Shown: positions 30,431-42,100 of the stretch, piece after piece | Position numbering within the stretch: the first letter of the stretch is position 1 | How the letters are laid out: every line of letters begins with the position of its first letter | Made by a program: the position numbers and the translations under genes | The notes under the pieces: model-generated | Database searches by the model: none | What the model saw: only the letters and a program-made list of their open reading frames with translations | Told to the model about the DNA's origin: nothing | Origin: Leptasterias polaris | Taxonomy: Eukaryota; Echinodermata; Asteroidea; Forcipulatida; Asteriidae | NCBI GenBank assembly: GCA_037783415.1 | Contig: JAZGTN010000233.1 | Span: 1 to 64,000 of the forward strand | Direction of reading: 5' to 3' | DNA length: 64,000 nt

Positions 30431-32391
30431 ATTAAGGAAGTATATTGTATTATTTTATTAATTTACTCAGAAAAAAATGTACTTAAGATGGGCACAATGG
30501 CTCAGAATTTATATAATTTGTTTTAATAATAACAAAATTATTTCTCTGCTGAGAGATTTTTCATTTTTGGGGAAAACAAAAAGTAAAACAACTAGTCTTT
30601 ATCACTGGTGTTAAAATCTGATGGTTGAAAACATTGCAAACATATAATAGTGTTTTTCACTGTTTTCTCATGACTCCGACGACCGATTTTGCTTAAAATT
30701 TCACAGGTTTAATATTTCATGAATTTTGTTGGGTCACATCAAGTGTGGATACTGGTCTTTGACAATTACCAATGTCGTACATTATCTTTAAGTACTCGTA
30801 TTCCTATCACAAAGATTTGGTGGACTTTTTACCGTTAATCAGATATAAAAATACTCGGCAGGCCCTACCTGGCTATTTTTGCTCAACCTAATACTCGATG
30901 ATTCACGTAATTGTACTCAAGTACTATAGGCCTGCTCTGCTAGTTCTTGGTACTCGACTGCAAACTCAGTGTGATTTGTAAAATACTTGTTAACTTTGTT
31001 ATTACGCAGCGGACTATTTTTATTTTATGGACCTGTCAGGATGAACTGATGATGCGCAATACAATGGAATTTATTTCCAAACATAGGAAAACAGTGTGAT
31101 TCCAGACGCAATAGTATCCATATTTTCGTTGCAGATAACGTTCCATTCGTTAGCTCAATACTGTCGTCTGCCCCCAGTCAACAGCATTGGTCTGCACCTT
31201 CTATGCACAACCTCTATGTCAGTTTTTGTCTTTTGTTTTTAAGTCAATGTTTAATCTAAAAAATCAATATTCTTCAATAATGATTTTGAATAAAATCGTT
31301 TATTTGTTTATATGTAGGCCTATATATTCTTATCATGTATTCACTTATTTATTTACTTACTTATTTTATTTATTTGTTTGATTATTTTTTATTATATTTA
31401 TTAATTTTTTTATTTATTTTATGTTTTGGGGTTTTTTAAACGATTTTTTTAATGTTTTTATTTATTCATTTATTATTATTTATTTTTTATTAAATTTTTT
31501 TTTTTTGGGGGGGGGGGGTTATCCCCGTTCTTTGTTTGTTCATTTGTTTGTTTATTTATGTGTGTGTTTGTTTGTCTGTTTTGTTTTGTTTGACTTTCGA
31601 TTGATTTAATTAGGCTTAAAGTTATGATCTTTTTACTACTGGTTACTATGTCAAAACATTGGGGAAAATTCGGGCAAAGTCTGAAGAAGAAAAGCAGAGG
31701 ACAGAAAAATGTGTAACAGTTTTAAAATTTGGGAAAATCAACCCCTCTGTTGCTCTTCAAAGAGTCACCGAACGCCCATGAAGCACATATCGACGCGGTG
31801 TGAAAAGGTAAAACCACAATAATATTGTTTGTAACTTAGCAGAGAAAGTCTCTAAAGCCAGAGCCATTTTATCTAAATCCAATACCCAAATAATGTATAA
31901 AATTGTTTGAATACAAACTAAGACAACTTATACTGAGTACCTGCGAGATTCTCATCTTTATTTCGTAAATCGAAATATCGTTTCTCCGCTAGTAATAAAC
32001 AACACTCTTATTAGCTTTCAAGGCAGTTTTTTACGTTTTAATGTTTTAGAAAGATTACATTATTAGTCGTTTTACCCAAGCAAGGGACAGAAATTGAAAT
32101 GATATAATGCATTGATTAACCTTGATCATGTTATCTTTTAAAATAAATTTTCAAGTTGCTTCTTACGTTTTGTTTCTGTTTTCCTAATTACTATTAGTTT
32201 TGGTAAGGAGCCACCATATTCTATCAACGCTACTGCCCGCCCCCGAAAGGGCACTACCGGAAATTTCACTGTTATTTCTGATAGTTACAGCGATGTTTAG
32301 GCATTCATTTTGAGGCAAACCCTTACATAATAATGGTAAATTTGTTATCAATCAACTCTCTTTTGAAATTTCTCGAACGCTTCAAAAGATG
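30431..32391. other. Intergenic DNA with T-rich low-complexity stretch
   Basis: No gene recognised. 31290-31600 is dominated by TTTA/TTTG simple repeats with a G run at 31507-31519; open frames there are artefacts. Confidence 0.5.
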
Positions 32392-32400
32392 AAGCTACCC

Positions 32401-32614
32401 TAGACTTGATTTCAAGTCTGAGACTGCGGTTATTATTTTCTCTGCATCAGCCACGCAGAATTCCCCCGCAGATTTGCTATCACGCGCTCTAACTCGCAAT
32501 GTGATTGTAGGTTCAAGACAGAGGTTTATCCACAAGAGGGCGCTGTTTCAGCCAATAATGTATTGGCTATCAGTACGATTAAAAACCACGATCACAGACT
32601 TGGAACCAAGTCTA
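32401..32614. mobile_element. 214-bp MULE-like MITE with perfect 9-bp target duplication
   Basis: Inverted ends: TAGACTTGATTTCAAGTCT at left, TAGACTTGGTTCCAAGTCT at right when reversed; each end is itself a palindrome. The 9 bases AAGCTACCC flank it exactly (32392-32400 and 32615-32623), the duplication length of Mutator-like elements. No coding content. Confidence 0.8.
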
Positions 32615-32825
32615 AAGCTACCCGGACATAAATACGGGAGAGTGGAGATGGGTTCAACCCTAAAAATGATTATTGCTATAATTATTCTTAAACCATGTGG
32701 TAAATTTCATACTTTACTGTAAACTGCACAAGTCTTGCTTAGCAGCCGCACTATAGCACATACAAGCCGTATGTTGTGTAATAAAAGCAATGGGTTTTCT
32801 GTAAGAAAATAGTAATAAAAGACAT

Positions 32826-33500
32826 ATAATAGTGGCTTCTTATATAGCGCTCATACCCGTCACTCCAGGCCTCGAATTTTACACTGGACCACAGGCCTGA
32901 GGCAAGTGATTTTAAGATCAGGCCAGTAAACTCATGACTGGACAAGTCCGGCGGTCATGTGTTTGTGCTCAAATGTTGACTTTCTATCTGATATAAGATT
33001 ATGTTGATTATTGAAGAAAACTTACTGATATTACAAATGACATAAATCTTCTCTGTGTGATTTTTTAAAATTCACATTTCAATTCTGGTCTTGTAAACAA
33101 ATTTCTGGTCCAGTAAATATTTTGAGCTACAAGCCCTGTGGTCTTTTGAGTTTTTTGCTCCAAATTCAAGCCCTGCACTCGGTGACGCTCAAGGCGCTTC
33201 AACAGTCAGTATTTTTCTGCAAGGTATGTGGAGTCACGTTTTGAAGTATGAGACTTATTCTTTAACATAGCACTATGTAATGGGTTACAAGGTGCTGTGG
33301 CGCAATATGCAGCCAATCAAATTAGGAACACCGGGGCGAACCCCTTTTCTTTTCGATAAGTGCACTGGGTTCTTTTACATGCATTACACAACAAACGGGA
33401 CCAACGGCTTTACGTCCCATCCGAAGGACACAGCAATGATGGTTACGGGTTTTCGGGGGACACAAGTGTCACGACCGGGACTTGAACCCGCACTCTGCTT
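32826..33500 (-). mobile_element. tRNA-derived SINE, copy 2, interrupted
   Basis: Shares the body of the SINE at 15525-15904, plus 80 bases missing there ('GTCCCATCCGAAGGACACAG'). The tail part (32826-32870) is separated from the body (33180-33500) by about 300 unrelated bases that repeat phrases such as 'CAAGCCCTG'. The tRNA-like head is cut off at about 33500. Confidence 0.7.
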
Positions 33501-33524
33501 ATCAGATTCTGGACATAAAAGTAT

Positions 33525-33640
33525 CTATTTGATACGTGTGTTGAAAACGAGGCTGCAAAATAGGCTGGCTCACAGAGCATAGACTGATACCTGTGTTGAA
33601 AATGAGGCTGGCAATTAGACCGTCTCATAGATCCAACTTG
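33525..33640. repeat. Two tandem copies of a roughly 56-base unit
   Basis: 'TGATAC(G/C)TGTGTTGAAAA' and the following GAGGCTG...TAG phrase occur at 33530 and again at 33586 with small differences. Confidence 0.6.
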
Positions 33641-35344
33641 CTTTTAAATGGACACACCGGCTTCGTTGGGATATTTGGGCTACAAAATAGTAACAGACTA
33701 AAACATGACTCCAAAGGTCTTCCAGGATTTGAGAAGAATGGTTCCTAAAAGAAACCATCAAATTTTGCCGTTTTCGAGCATTTTTCAAAAAACGTAGGTC
33801 ACGTGGGTTATCCAAACCACATTTTTGGTTCGGATAACCCTCGTGATCCTCGGAACTAGTTTTACTTTCAGCCGTTTAAAAATTAATTACTGCACCAAAT
33901 TCAGCTCTGTTTTTTAACAATTATTCTTGATTATTTGAACAAAAAAACTACGTATTCAAATTATGGATACAAGTTATACATATTAATTATAAACAAATCG
34001 AACGTAAGATTTATTTCAGAGAGTCCAAGCAACGGAAGCGTGTTTTACAGTGCACATGCGTGGGGCTTGGTGGGGCTAACGCGACGGAAACCCCTAGCCA
34101 AGAAATGGCTGTACAGGGAACTCATGTGGGAGGAGTAGGGCGCAAGACCACCAAGTACATCGTCATTGCGGGTTTGTCAGTCGGTACACCTCGCTGATCG
34201 AATCCGCTGTTTTAAAATCGCAACGTTTCAATGCTGTGTGTACGTTCCTTCCCCCGATTTGTATAAATAATACAGAATTTCTTGGTAATTAAATAAGACA
34301 TTGCAGTGTCAATACTTAGGAATACCACCTTTGTTATATTGACTGGTGCATTTAGTTTTTTGGTTTTTTTGGTGACAAAAGAAATAAATAAATTAAATAC
34401 AACGGCTGGTAAAGCTTATAATTATGTTTGTTTTTTGTTTGTTTTTTGTTTTGTTTTCGATCTTTTTCTCGTTAATTACGTGACAATGTTTCATTAGATT
34501 TTTTTTTTTTTAAATACAGAAATAATTGTCTATGATTCTACATTACTAAACTACGTAAACAGTTAACCGGTGTGTCCCTTTAAGCCTATTTAAAAACAAT
34601 CACTATCATGATGCAACATAATTGTGTACAACCCTAATGTTGCTTAATTAATATTTTCTGGATTAAAATTATACATTGTCTTTGTTTTCATAGTTCCGGA
34701 ACAAGCCTAATTGTTGTTACAATTCTTCTGATAGCAAAATCAACTCACTTATACTTTAGAGTAAAAAAAATATATATATATTTTTTAAATTATATGTATT
34801 TGTCATCGCGAGGGGGGTAGTGTATCTCGCCGGCGGTGTTCTATAAATGATAACTTTGGGCGAAGTTACGTCACGACCTAAAGAAGGAACGCCATATTCC
34901 GTAGTGTATCACTAACACTGCATTGGCACTATTCGAAAACAAGCCTTCGGCATTTCGTGCTTTTCTAAATATAGACTCACAGTAAGCCATACTATAATGG
35001 GATCAAAGTAATATGCTCCATCAATCGTGCTAGGTTTTAGCATTCAAGATGACCACTTTCGCTGCGACGCCAAGCACCAACCGCTATACCAATCAATAAT
35101 GTTTCATTCACTAGCAGGCTGAGAAAATATCCAGGCTAATTTGCATTTCAAAAGATGCACGGTTGGGGTCGGTGCCTCACTGTCACTTTCAATAGTTACT
35201 CAGTTGGAAAGATATTGTTGCCAAGGTATATTTGAATTGTTATGAATCAAGTCTCTCAACAACAAAACCACCAGCACCACCAAAAACAACAACAAAAACA
35301 ACAACAGCAGCAAACAAAATCAAAACATCTTGCCTGTATATCCG

Positions 35345-35983
35345 TACCACGAAGTGACCTATCTGTCAAAATTAATAAATTTTTGCAAATCGGGTTTTAT
35401 ACAAATTATTAATATACTCATTACTGTTAACATTTTCAGCAAGTTTGAATACCTAATACTTAATAGTTTCGTAATTACACTAATTAGTAAAAACGACGTG
35501 TCACTAGGTTTGCCGTTTTGTATTTCCACGAAGTGACCTATCTCGACGCGCCACTTCACCAATGATATACAAAGCGTTACACAAACAGTTCAGCGCGCTT
35601 GTGTGACATTTCGCATTTTCACGAAGTGACCTATCTGGAAGCGTATAGTATTTTCACGAAGTGACCTATCGCGATAGGTCTCAATATGCAATGTGTTTGT
35701 ACACAACACGCGCGCTGCGGGCAATACTCGCTTTCATTTTCACGAAGTGACGTAGGCCTATGTGTTTAGGACTGTATTACTAATTAAAATAGTTGCAAGA
35801 ATGAAAACACTCTGACAGTTATGCACGAATAAAGTATTCAGCTTTATTTTTGTCTTAAAAAAATGAAACAAACTTGTTAAGAATACCCTGAAGCAGCATG
35901 TTTGAAAAATAGTGCAACTTCAATCACGATTTTCTCCAAACACGTTTTGGGGGGCTGTGAACAAGATAGGTCACTTCGTGGTA
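35345..35983. mobile_element. 639-bp inverted-repeat element with iterated end motif
   Basis: A 20-bp perfect terminal inverted repeat, TACCACGAAGTGACCTATCT, opens and (reversed) closes the segment. The core CACGAAGTGACCTATC recurs inside at about 35527, 35620, 35655 and (variant) 35741; the copy at 35655 ends in an 18-bp perfect palindrome. Unit B has an uninterrupted site at about 45023, so the segment behaves as an insertion. Flanks do not show a clear target duplication. Confidence 0.65.
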
Positions 35984-36179
35984 CGCGTGACGAAATTATG
36001 AAAGCAGTTTTCAATTGGGTCAAGTTGTGACATGACGAATTAAATACACCATTCATTACCATGACAACAAATCATCTTGTGGTAACAATTAGACGACAAT
36101 TGTTATTTTCCGACTAACAGGTCACTGCGTGGGAGTAGATTATGTTTGTGCTCGGCAACTCAACATTTTGTCAAGAGTG

Positions 36180-38387
36180 ATGGCCGTCTTTAGTAGTTTG
36201 ATTTTCCTCCTGTTTGATATGTTTCTTGAGGTTTCATCATCTTATTGTGTTCGAGGGGCCTCGTACCAACCGGTAGAGCACCACGCCCTAATCGGCCATT
36301 CCTTCATGAATATCTCGGGCATCTCTGCCGCAAGGTGTTCAGCTCGGTGTCTCAGCCATCATGGATGTTTCTCTTTCAACTACGATCACATCAATCGAGT
36401 CTGTCAGATGAACAACGAAACTGCTGAGCACGTACGCCACAACTTTCAAGAAATGAAATATTTTTCCTATTATGACGCAACTGCAAAACCAATGATCTGC
36501 CGGGTAGGTTTAATTCAACATATGTCATCCAAATGGTTAAAAAATTGTAACTTTCACTAATGTAACGGGAATTCACAACAAATTGATAAATTAAAGCTCA
36601 TATATAATTATTATTATTTTTTTATTATTATTATTTGGGGGGGGGGGGGGTCAATGCCGTGAACAGCCTATTTTGAACGACTCAAAACATTGGTACCGAT
36701 TGTCTTCGCTAAAAAGGAGTTGTTGCAGTATTATCTAACTTCAATTTTAATAAAACATAGTTTTGGTGATGTTAGATGTAGTGTTGCAACTTCCTTTCAG
36801 AGCAATATTGTTGCCAGCAACGAGACAAGCACCACTCTGAAGACCTGCAGTAATCCCGGTAAGTCTTAATTGAATGAAAACATGTTTTTTTGGTTTAAGA
36901 ATACAACAAATCGTATTGTTTTATTACTCGGCCATTCAAATCCATTTGGTACCTGAGAGTACCTCCTGCCTTCCTTGTGTGGACACCACTAGTAGCACTT
37001 TTATTTTATTTATTTTTTGCTCACTAAGTGCAAAATAAAACAATAATAATAATAACAACAACAACCACAACTAGAAATCAAGATTTTCGGTTGGTGGAAC
37101 AAAAAGAAAAACATATGATGATTTCATACAGAAATTACATGTCATATCCAAAGTTTGGTCGTAAACTCGTTAAACTTGCTACATGGGCCGTATAGGAAAG
37201 GTCAGAGTGGGGTATTTTATTTTAAATAACATTGCAAATTTGTAAAATTAAGAATTGTTGACATTTGGTTCAAGATATATGATTTTATATCAATTCCGGT
37301 GCTCCATAATTATGCTTAGTACTTGGTCCTACTCTCTGTCCTTTTTGTACTTGTCTTCATGTCCGGCGCTCGAGCCCTGAGCAACGAGCGTTATATTGGC
37401 GCCGTATGCACTTTAACGAGTGATTGATTGATGGGGGAGGGGCACTGTATTCCACCCTCGGTATTTATAGCAATCAAAAATGACGAAAGACCGAATAAAA
37501 TGAGCTGCACACACCTATCGGACTTACATTCAACTTGAGTTTGAACATTTAATTATGTGAATTGAATCGTTTGAACATAATTTACACTATGACAATTTGG
37601 TATTATAATAAAGAAACCTTAAATTTAATTTTAAAAATGAAAACATTGCCAATTGTCCAAATATGTTATGGACCTTTTGTGACACAATAGTCAATATGCA
37701 AAACAAATTCGAATCGCGCCCTCAGTTATCCACAGAAATTAAGGGTTTTAACTTAAATAATCTGGACACTGCAGAAACAATATCAACCATTTGTACATCC
37801 TAAATTTCCAGAGAAACTCGGTATTGAAGATGGTTCGATCCCCGATGAGAGCCTCTCCGCATCAAGTAACTATTACGCATACCAAATGTCAACGACGGCT
37901 GGTGGCCGTCTCAACAAGCTACCGCCTGATAATCGTACAGTAGGAGCATGGAATCCTCATGTATCAGATACCAACCAGTGGATACAGGTGGATTTCGACA
38001 GCCCGACCTACGTCGCTGGGGTACTTTTACAAGGGCGTTACGGTGGAAACCCCCAGTGGGTGACCAAGTACAAGGTGCAGTTCGAACCGCCCTCATCGCC
38101 AGATCCTGTTGACGTGAAAGACCACCTTGGTCAAACTCAGGTATGCTGACATAGTATTTTGTTTAACTAAAATAATTCTTTCCCCGAACAAAACAAACCC
38201 TCTTTACGCAATAGGCCTACAATATGCTTTTTATCATCCCTTTTAGATATTCAACGGCAACACCGATCAATACAGCACCGTGGAGAGGCGTTTCTTCAAA
38301 CCCGTCTTGGCGGTCAAGATTCGCATCGTGCCCGTCGAGTGGAATGAATTCATCGCTCTGCGTTTTGAGCTGCTTGGCTGTAAATAA
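36180..38387 (+). CDS. Secreted PAN/apple plus discoidin (F5/8C) protein, four exons
   Basis: Model: exon 1 36180-36503, exon 2 36801-36858, exon 3 37812-38140, exon 4 38247-38387 (stop TAA). All introns are GT-AG, the phases agree, and the joined frame is 283 codons without a stop. The start at 36180 gives a signal peptide (MAVFSSLIFLLFDMFLEVSSS); an in-frame ATG-less stretch upstream is less likely. Exon 1 encodes a PAN/apple-like module with cysteines in 'ARCSARCLSHHGCFSFNYD' and 'RVCQMN'. Exon 2 is a short linker (NIVASNETSTTLKTCSNP). Exons 3-4 encode a discoidin/F5/8 type C domain: 'LGIEDGSIPDESLSASS', 'GAWNPHVSDTNQWIQVDF', 'VAGVLLQGR', and the C-terminal 'VKIRIVPVEWNEFIALRFEL' plus 'LGC'. 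Likely an extracellular glycan- or lipid-binding lectin-like protein. A second copy (62198 on) is nearly identical. Confidence 0.85.
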
Positions 38388-39192
38388 GTTACGTGCAGCA
38401 AAAGACCAACCATTATCTTTGCAGCAGAATGGGAAACGGAAATTGATCTCGCATAAAATCAGATCGAATCACCTGACGTATTGCAACAAACCCTACCTTA
38501 ACGCATGCTCACTAGCACCGTAAACTCTGTTGTAAATCAGAGCTGTGTAAGAGACCAGTTTTCTTTGGTCACGTGGTTGTTGGACGCAAGTTTTTGGTCC
38601 AAACGCAGCACAAAACCATGTGCAGTTTACTGGCACCCTTAATTTTGCACAAACATGCGGGGGATTGCCGAAAATGGCTTCAAATCGTAAGTTAGCAACT
38701 CTCAATACCAAGCTCATGTGTAAATCATCTTTAGTTTAGTTTGTGTTGGTATAACAAGTGCCCCCCCCCCCCCCCCCCCTCCAACACAGTGGGGGATGGA
38801 AGATTTAATTCCCTGGTTAAAAGTATGATCATTGGTTTTAACTCTTGTTTTTAAAATACAAACCAATCTTGTAATAAAAAACTTTTTCGCGTTCGCTCAT
38901 TACACGTGTGAGTAATTTCTAAAGAAAAACGGTTTGTTTGATGTCATGAAGAATGTGTACATAATTATATATCATGCCTATTTGATTGCGGTAATTGAAA
39001 TTAGGAACAATGTATTGGCTGAAAATATTCAATTTGTTTGCTTTTTAGTAGGTAACCGTAACACTCCTGTACTTTGTCTTTCAACAAAGGAACGATTCCT
39101 CAGTGAGTTGAATTTTATATAGATTTGTTTTATTTTATTCTACAAGTATAATATTTAAACTAGACTTAACTTTTTGTTGTATAACAAAAAGA
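38388..39192. other. 3' flank of gene A
   Basis: Non-coding; a C run at 38760-38779. 38670-39170 is duplicated in unit B at 46800-47360. Confidence 0.5.
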
Positions 39193-42100
39193 AGGTGTTC
39201 GGAATGACGTTCAATTTGGTAGTAACACATCCCAGTTTGAATACATGTAAGCTACATTTCAGCTTGACCAAGCATACTACTCAGTATATAGATCTTGAAC
39301 CTGCACCTTTAAGGTGACGTCATGTCACACTCGATGACGTCATCGTGGTGTGAACAAATGTTTTGGATGTAACATATCCCAACTTAGATACATGCAAAGT
39401 TTCAGCTTGATTACCAAAGTCGTTCTGTACTTATAAATCTTGTAAGAACTAGCAGTGGCTCAAATTTAATTGAAAAAATTGGTAAACATGACTCTGTTAG
39501 AAATTTGTACGATAAGTTTTTATCAAAAGGTAGTGAATGAGTCTATTTAGAAACAAATTATTCCACAACTACTTTCACAAGAGTTTCTTCCTTCCATTGT
39601 TTAAACCCAATAAAGTCATAACTTTTTCCGTGCAATTTGGACTTTATGTATTACATACTGAAGTACCTACTCCTATCACGCATAGAACTGAAGCAGCACA
39701 ATGACCTCACTATGTCCCGAGTTTACATTAATCCACTAATCCCAAAATGTTTGTAGCGCCCGCTAGAGTTGACTTTTGAATTGCGAGTTTATTTACTTAA
39801 TTGGTGTTTGGACGGCCATTGGATGGAAGTATAATGTTTCTTGATATGATCGGCTGGTTCCCTTTACTTGTTTTTATAATGATCACATAACAATTATGAA
39901 ATAATCGTGTACGATTTTTTTTCACAACAATGCTTACATGTTTAGAATGATAGAACATAAGAATCAAGTGTTTGACGGGCGCGGGCATCGATCTGCATGC
40001 TAGTTTCCATGGTAGTCGCTTTGGAATCAAAACCCATTATTTTTGAATGATTATCCACTTGATTACAATCCTAAAGATGTTATTCAAAATAATAAATAAA
40101 GCTGCCACACTTCCTGTGTATACGAATGCAACAATTAAAAAGTCGTTATTTATCGACAAAATTGGACCTGAGTATTTCCCTTCTTTTCTCAGTCTTATTT
40201 GCACGGGAGAGAACAATATTAATCGGTCAAAAACTGAAGTATAACAAGGCACTTCCTGTTTCGACCGGAAGTAGAGGTAACGTAATGTCACACACACAAT
40301 ACAAAAATAAGACCTAAATTAATTTGGTATAATCCCGCAAAAAGCAACCTACGGTCTCATGTCCGTGATTTGATATGGAAGTTCAAACATTACAAAATTA
40401 ATATTTAAAAACCTTGTAATTTGACATCCGATGAAGTCATGATGATATCACTGCAGCGGTGTCATCTACCTATGCATATCTAACTATGTGTGAAGATTAA
40501 AGTTTATGCGAGCTTAGGAAGTGTCTTTTTTTATTGGACAATCTTGAGGGAAAAGAAGACGACGAGATATGAATTCATGAAATGTTCAACTTTTGGTTAA
40601 AAAGCACACGATCAAAAGCCTAGCATTTGTTTGTTAACGAGGTTTGCATGGACGGCTGTTTTAGAGACTAACAAAGCGTATTGTCAAAAGCAGGTTGCGC
40701 GAACCTTGAACAGAGACTAGACCACAAGCATGTTTGATGGACTTTGAACCTTGCGGATGATTTGCTCAACGTATACACACACACTACGTGATAAAAAACA
40801 GTAAACTGGTTTAGTTCGCGTAGTGTGTGTGTAGCCCGTGGTTTGACAGCGGGTCAATAAATACACGTAATAATTGGTCAATATTTCAAATATTTGTAAA
40901 ACAAAAAGGAATGACGTCATCATGTTGTTTCTTTAGATTTACGTTGTCACTATCACTGTCTTTCAACATGCCAAGTTTCAACTCAGTCGAACTTGTGGTT
41001 TTGTAGATACACGGCTTCAAAAAGTAAACATTTAAGGCGATACCACGTGACACATGATGACGTCATCAATATAAAACTTCACACATATGTTGTCTGCATG
41101 AAGGTCATTATATATACCAATTTTGAAACGATTATCATAAACTTCGCCACAGACATCTAGTAAAAGTGTATTTTTAACAGTTTTCAACCTGCCGCTAGAG
41201 GGCGCTCTTGACTTTTATGACGTCACTTGTCTTATTTTGTTAAACCAGACTCTTGCTCGACTATAACACCGTTTAAAAAAACTTCAAAAAGTGTGCCACT
41301 TTTAAATTACCAGGCACTTCCGATTTCTTCCTGTTTCGACCGGAAGTAGAGGTCATGTGAGGTCACGCACACGACAAAAAATAAAGACCTATATGACCTA
41401 AGTATGATCCCGCATAAAACAACCGCCGGTCTCTTAAGTGTGATTTGTTACAGAATTTCAAAGATTAATTAATTTTTTTCTAAAAACCTTGTAATTTGAC
41501 ACCTGATGACGTCATCATGACGTAAATGAAACGGTTTCGTCTCCTAATGGTTATCTAACTATGGTAAAAATTTCAAGTTTATATGAGCTTGGGAAGTGTG
41601 CTTTTGTTAGCGGACAAGGGACGGCCAGAAGCAGAAGACGAAGTAAAAAAAACAAAAAACAAACGAACTAGCCATAATTTTTTGTTGGAAACAAAAAAGA
41701 GGTGTTCGGTGTGACCTCGTGTTTCAAAGAAATGTTATAAACATGTCTGTGTATTAAATATTGTATACTTCTATAGAGTCTTTAGAATGGTGGTTCTAAA
41801 GATTTGACCAAACCTTTTGGATGTAACACATCCCAGCTTGAGTACATGCAAAGTTTCCATTTGATCACCAAAGTTGTTCTGTACATATAGATCTTGTAAA
41901 ACACTACCTTGGTGGTGACATAACATGAAAATCGATGACGTCGTGAAAACGTCACTCAACATTATATCCTTGTAGGACCTTCCAAGTCTTATGCAAAATG
42001 AAATTCGATTATAGCTTGCTTTGAACTGAAGATATGTAACTATTGGTCAAAATTTCAAAAATTTGTTTAAAAAAAATTGATGACGTCATCAAGTCGTCAC

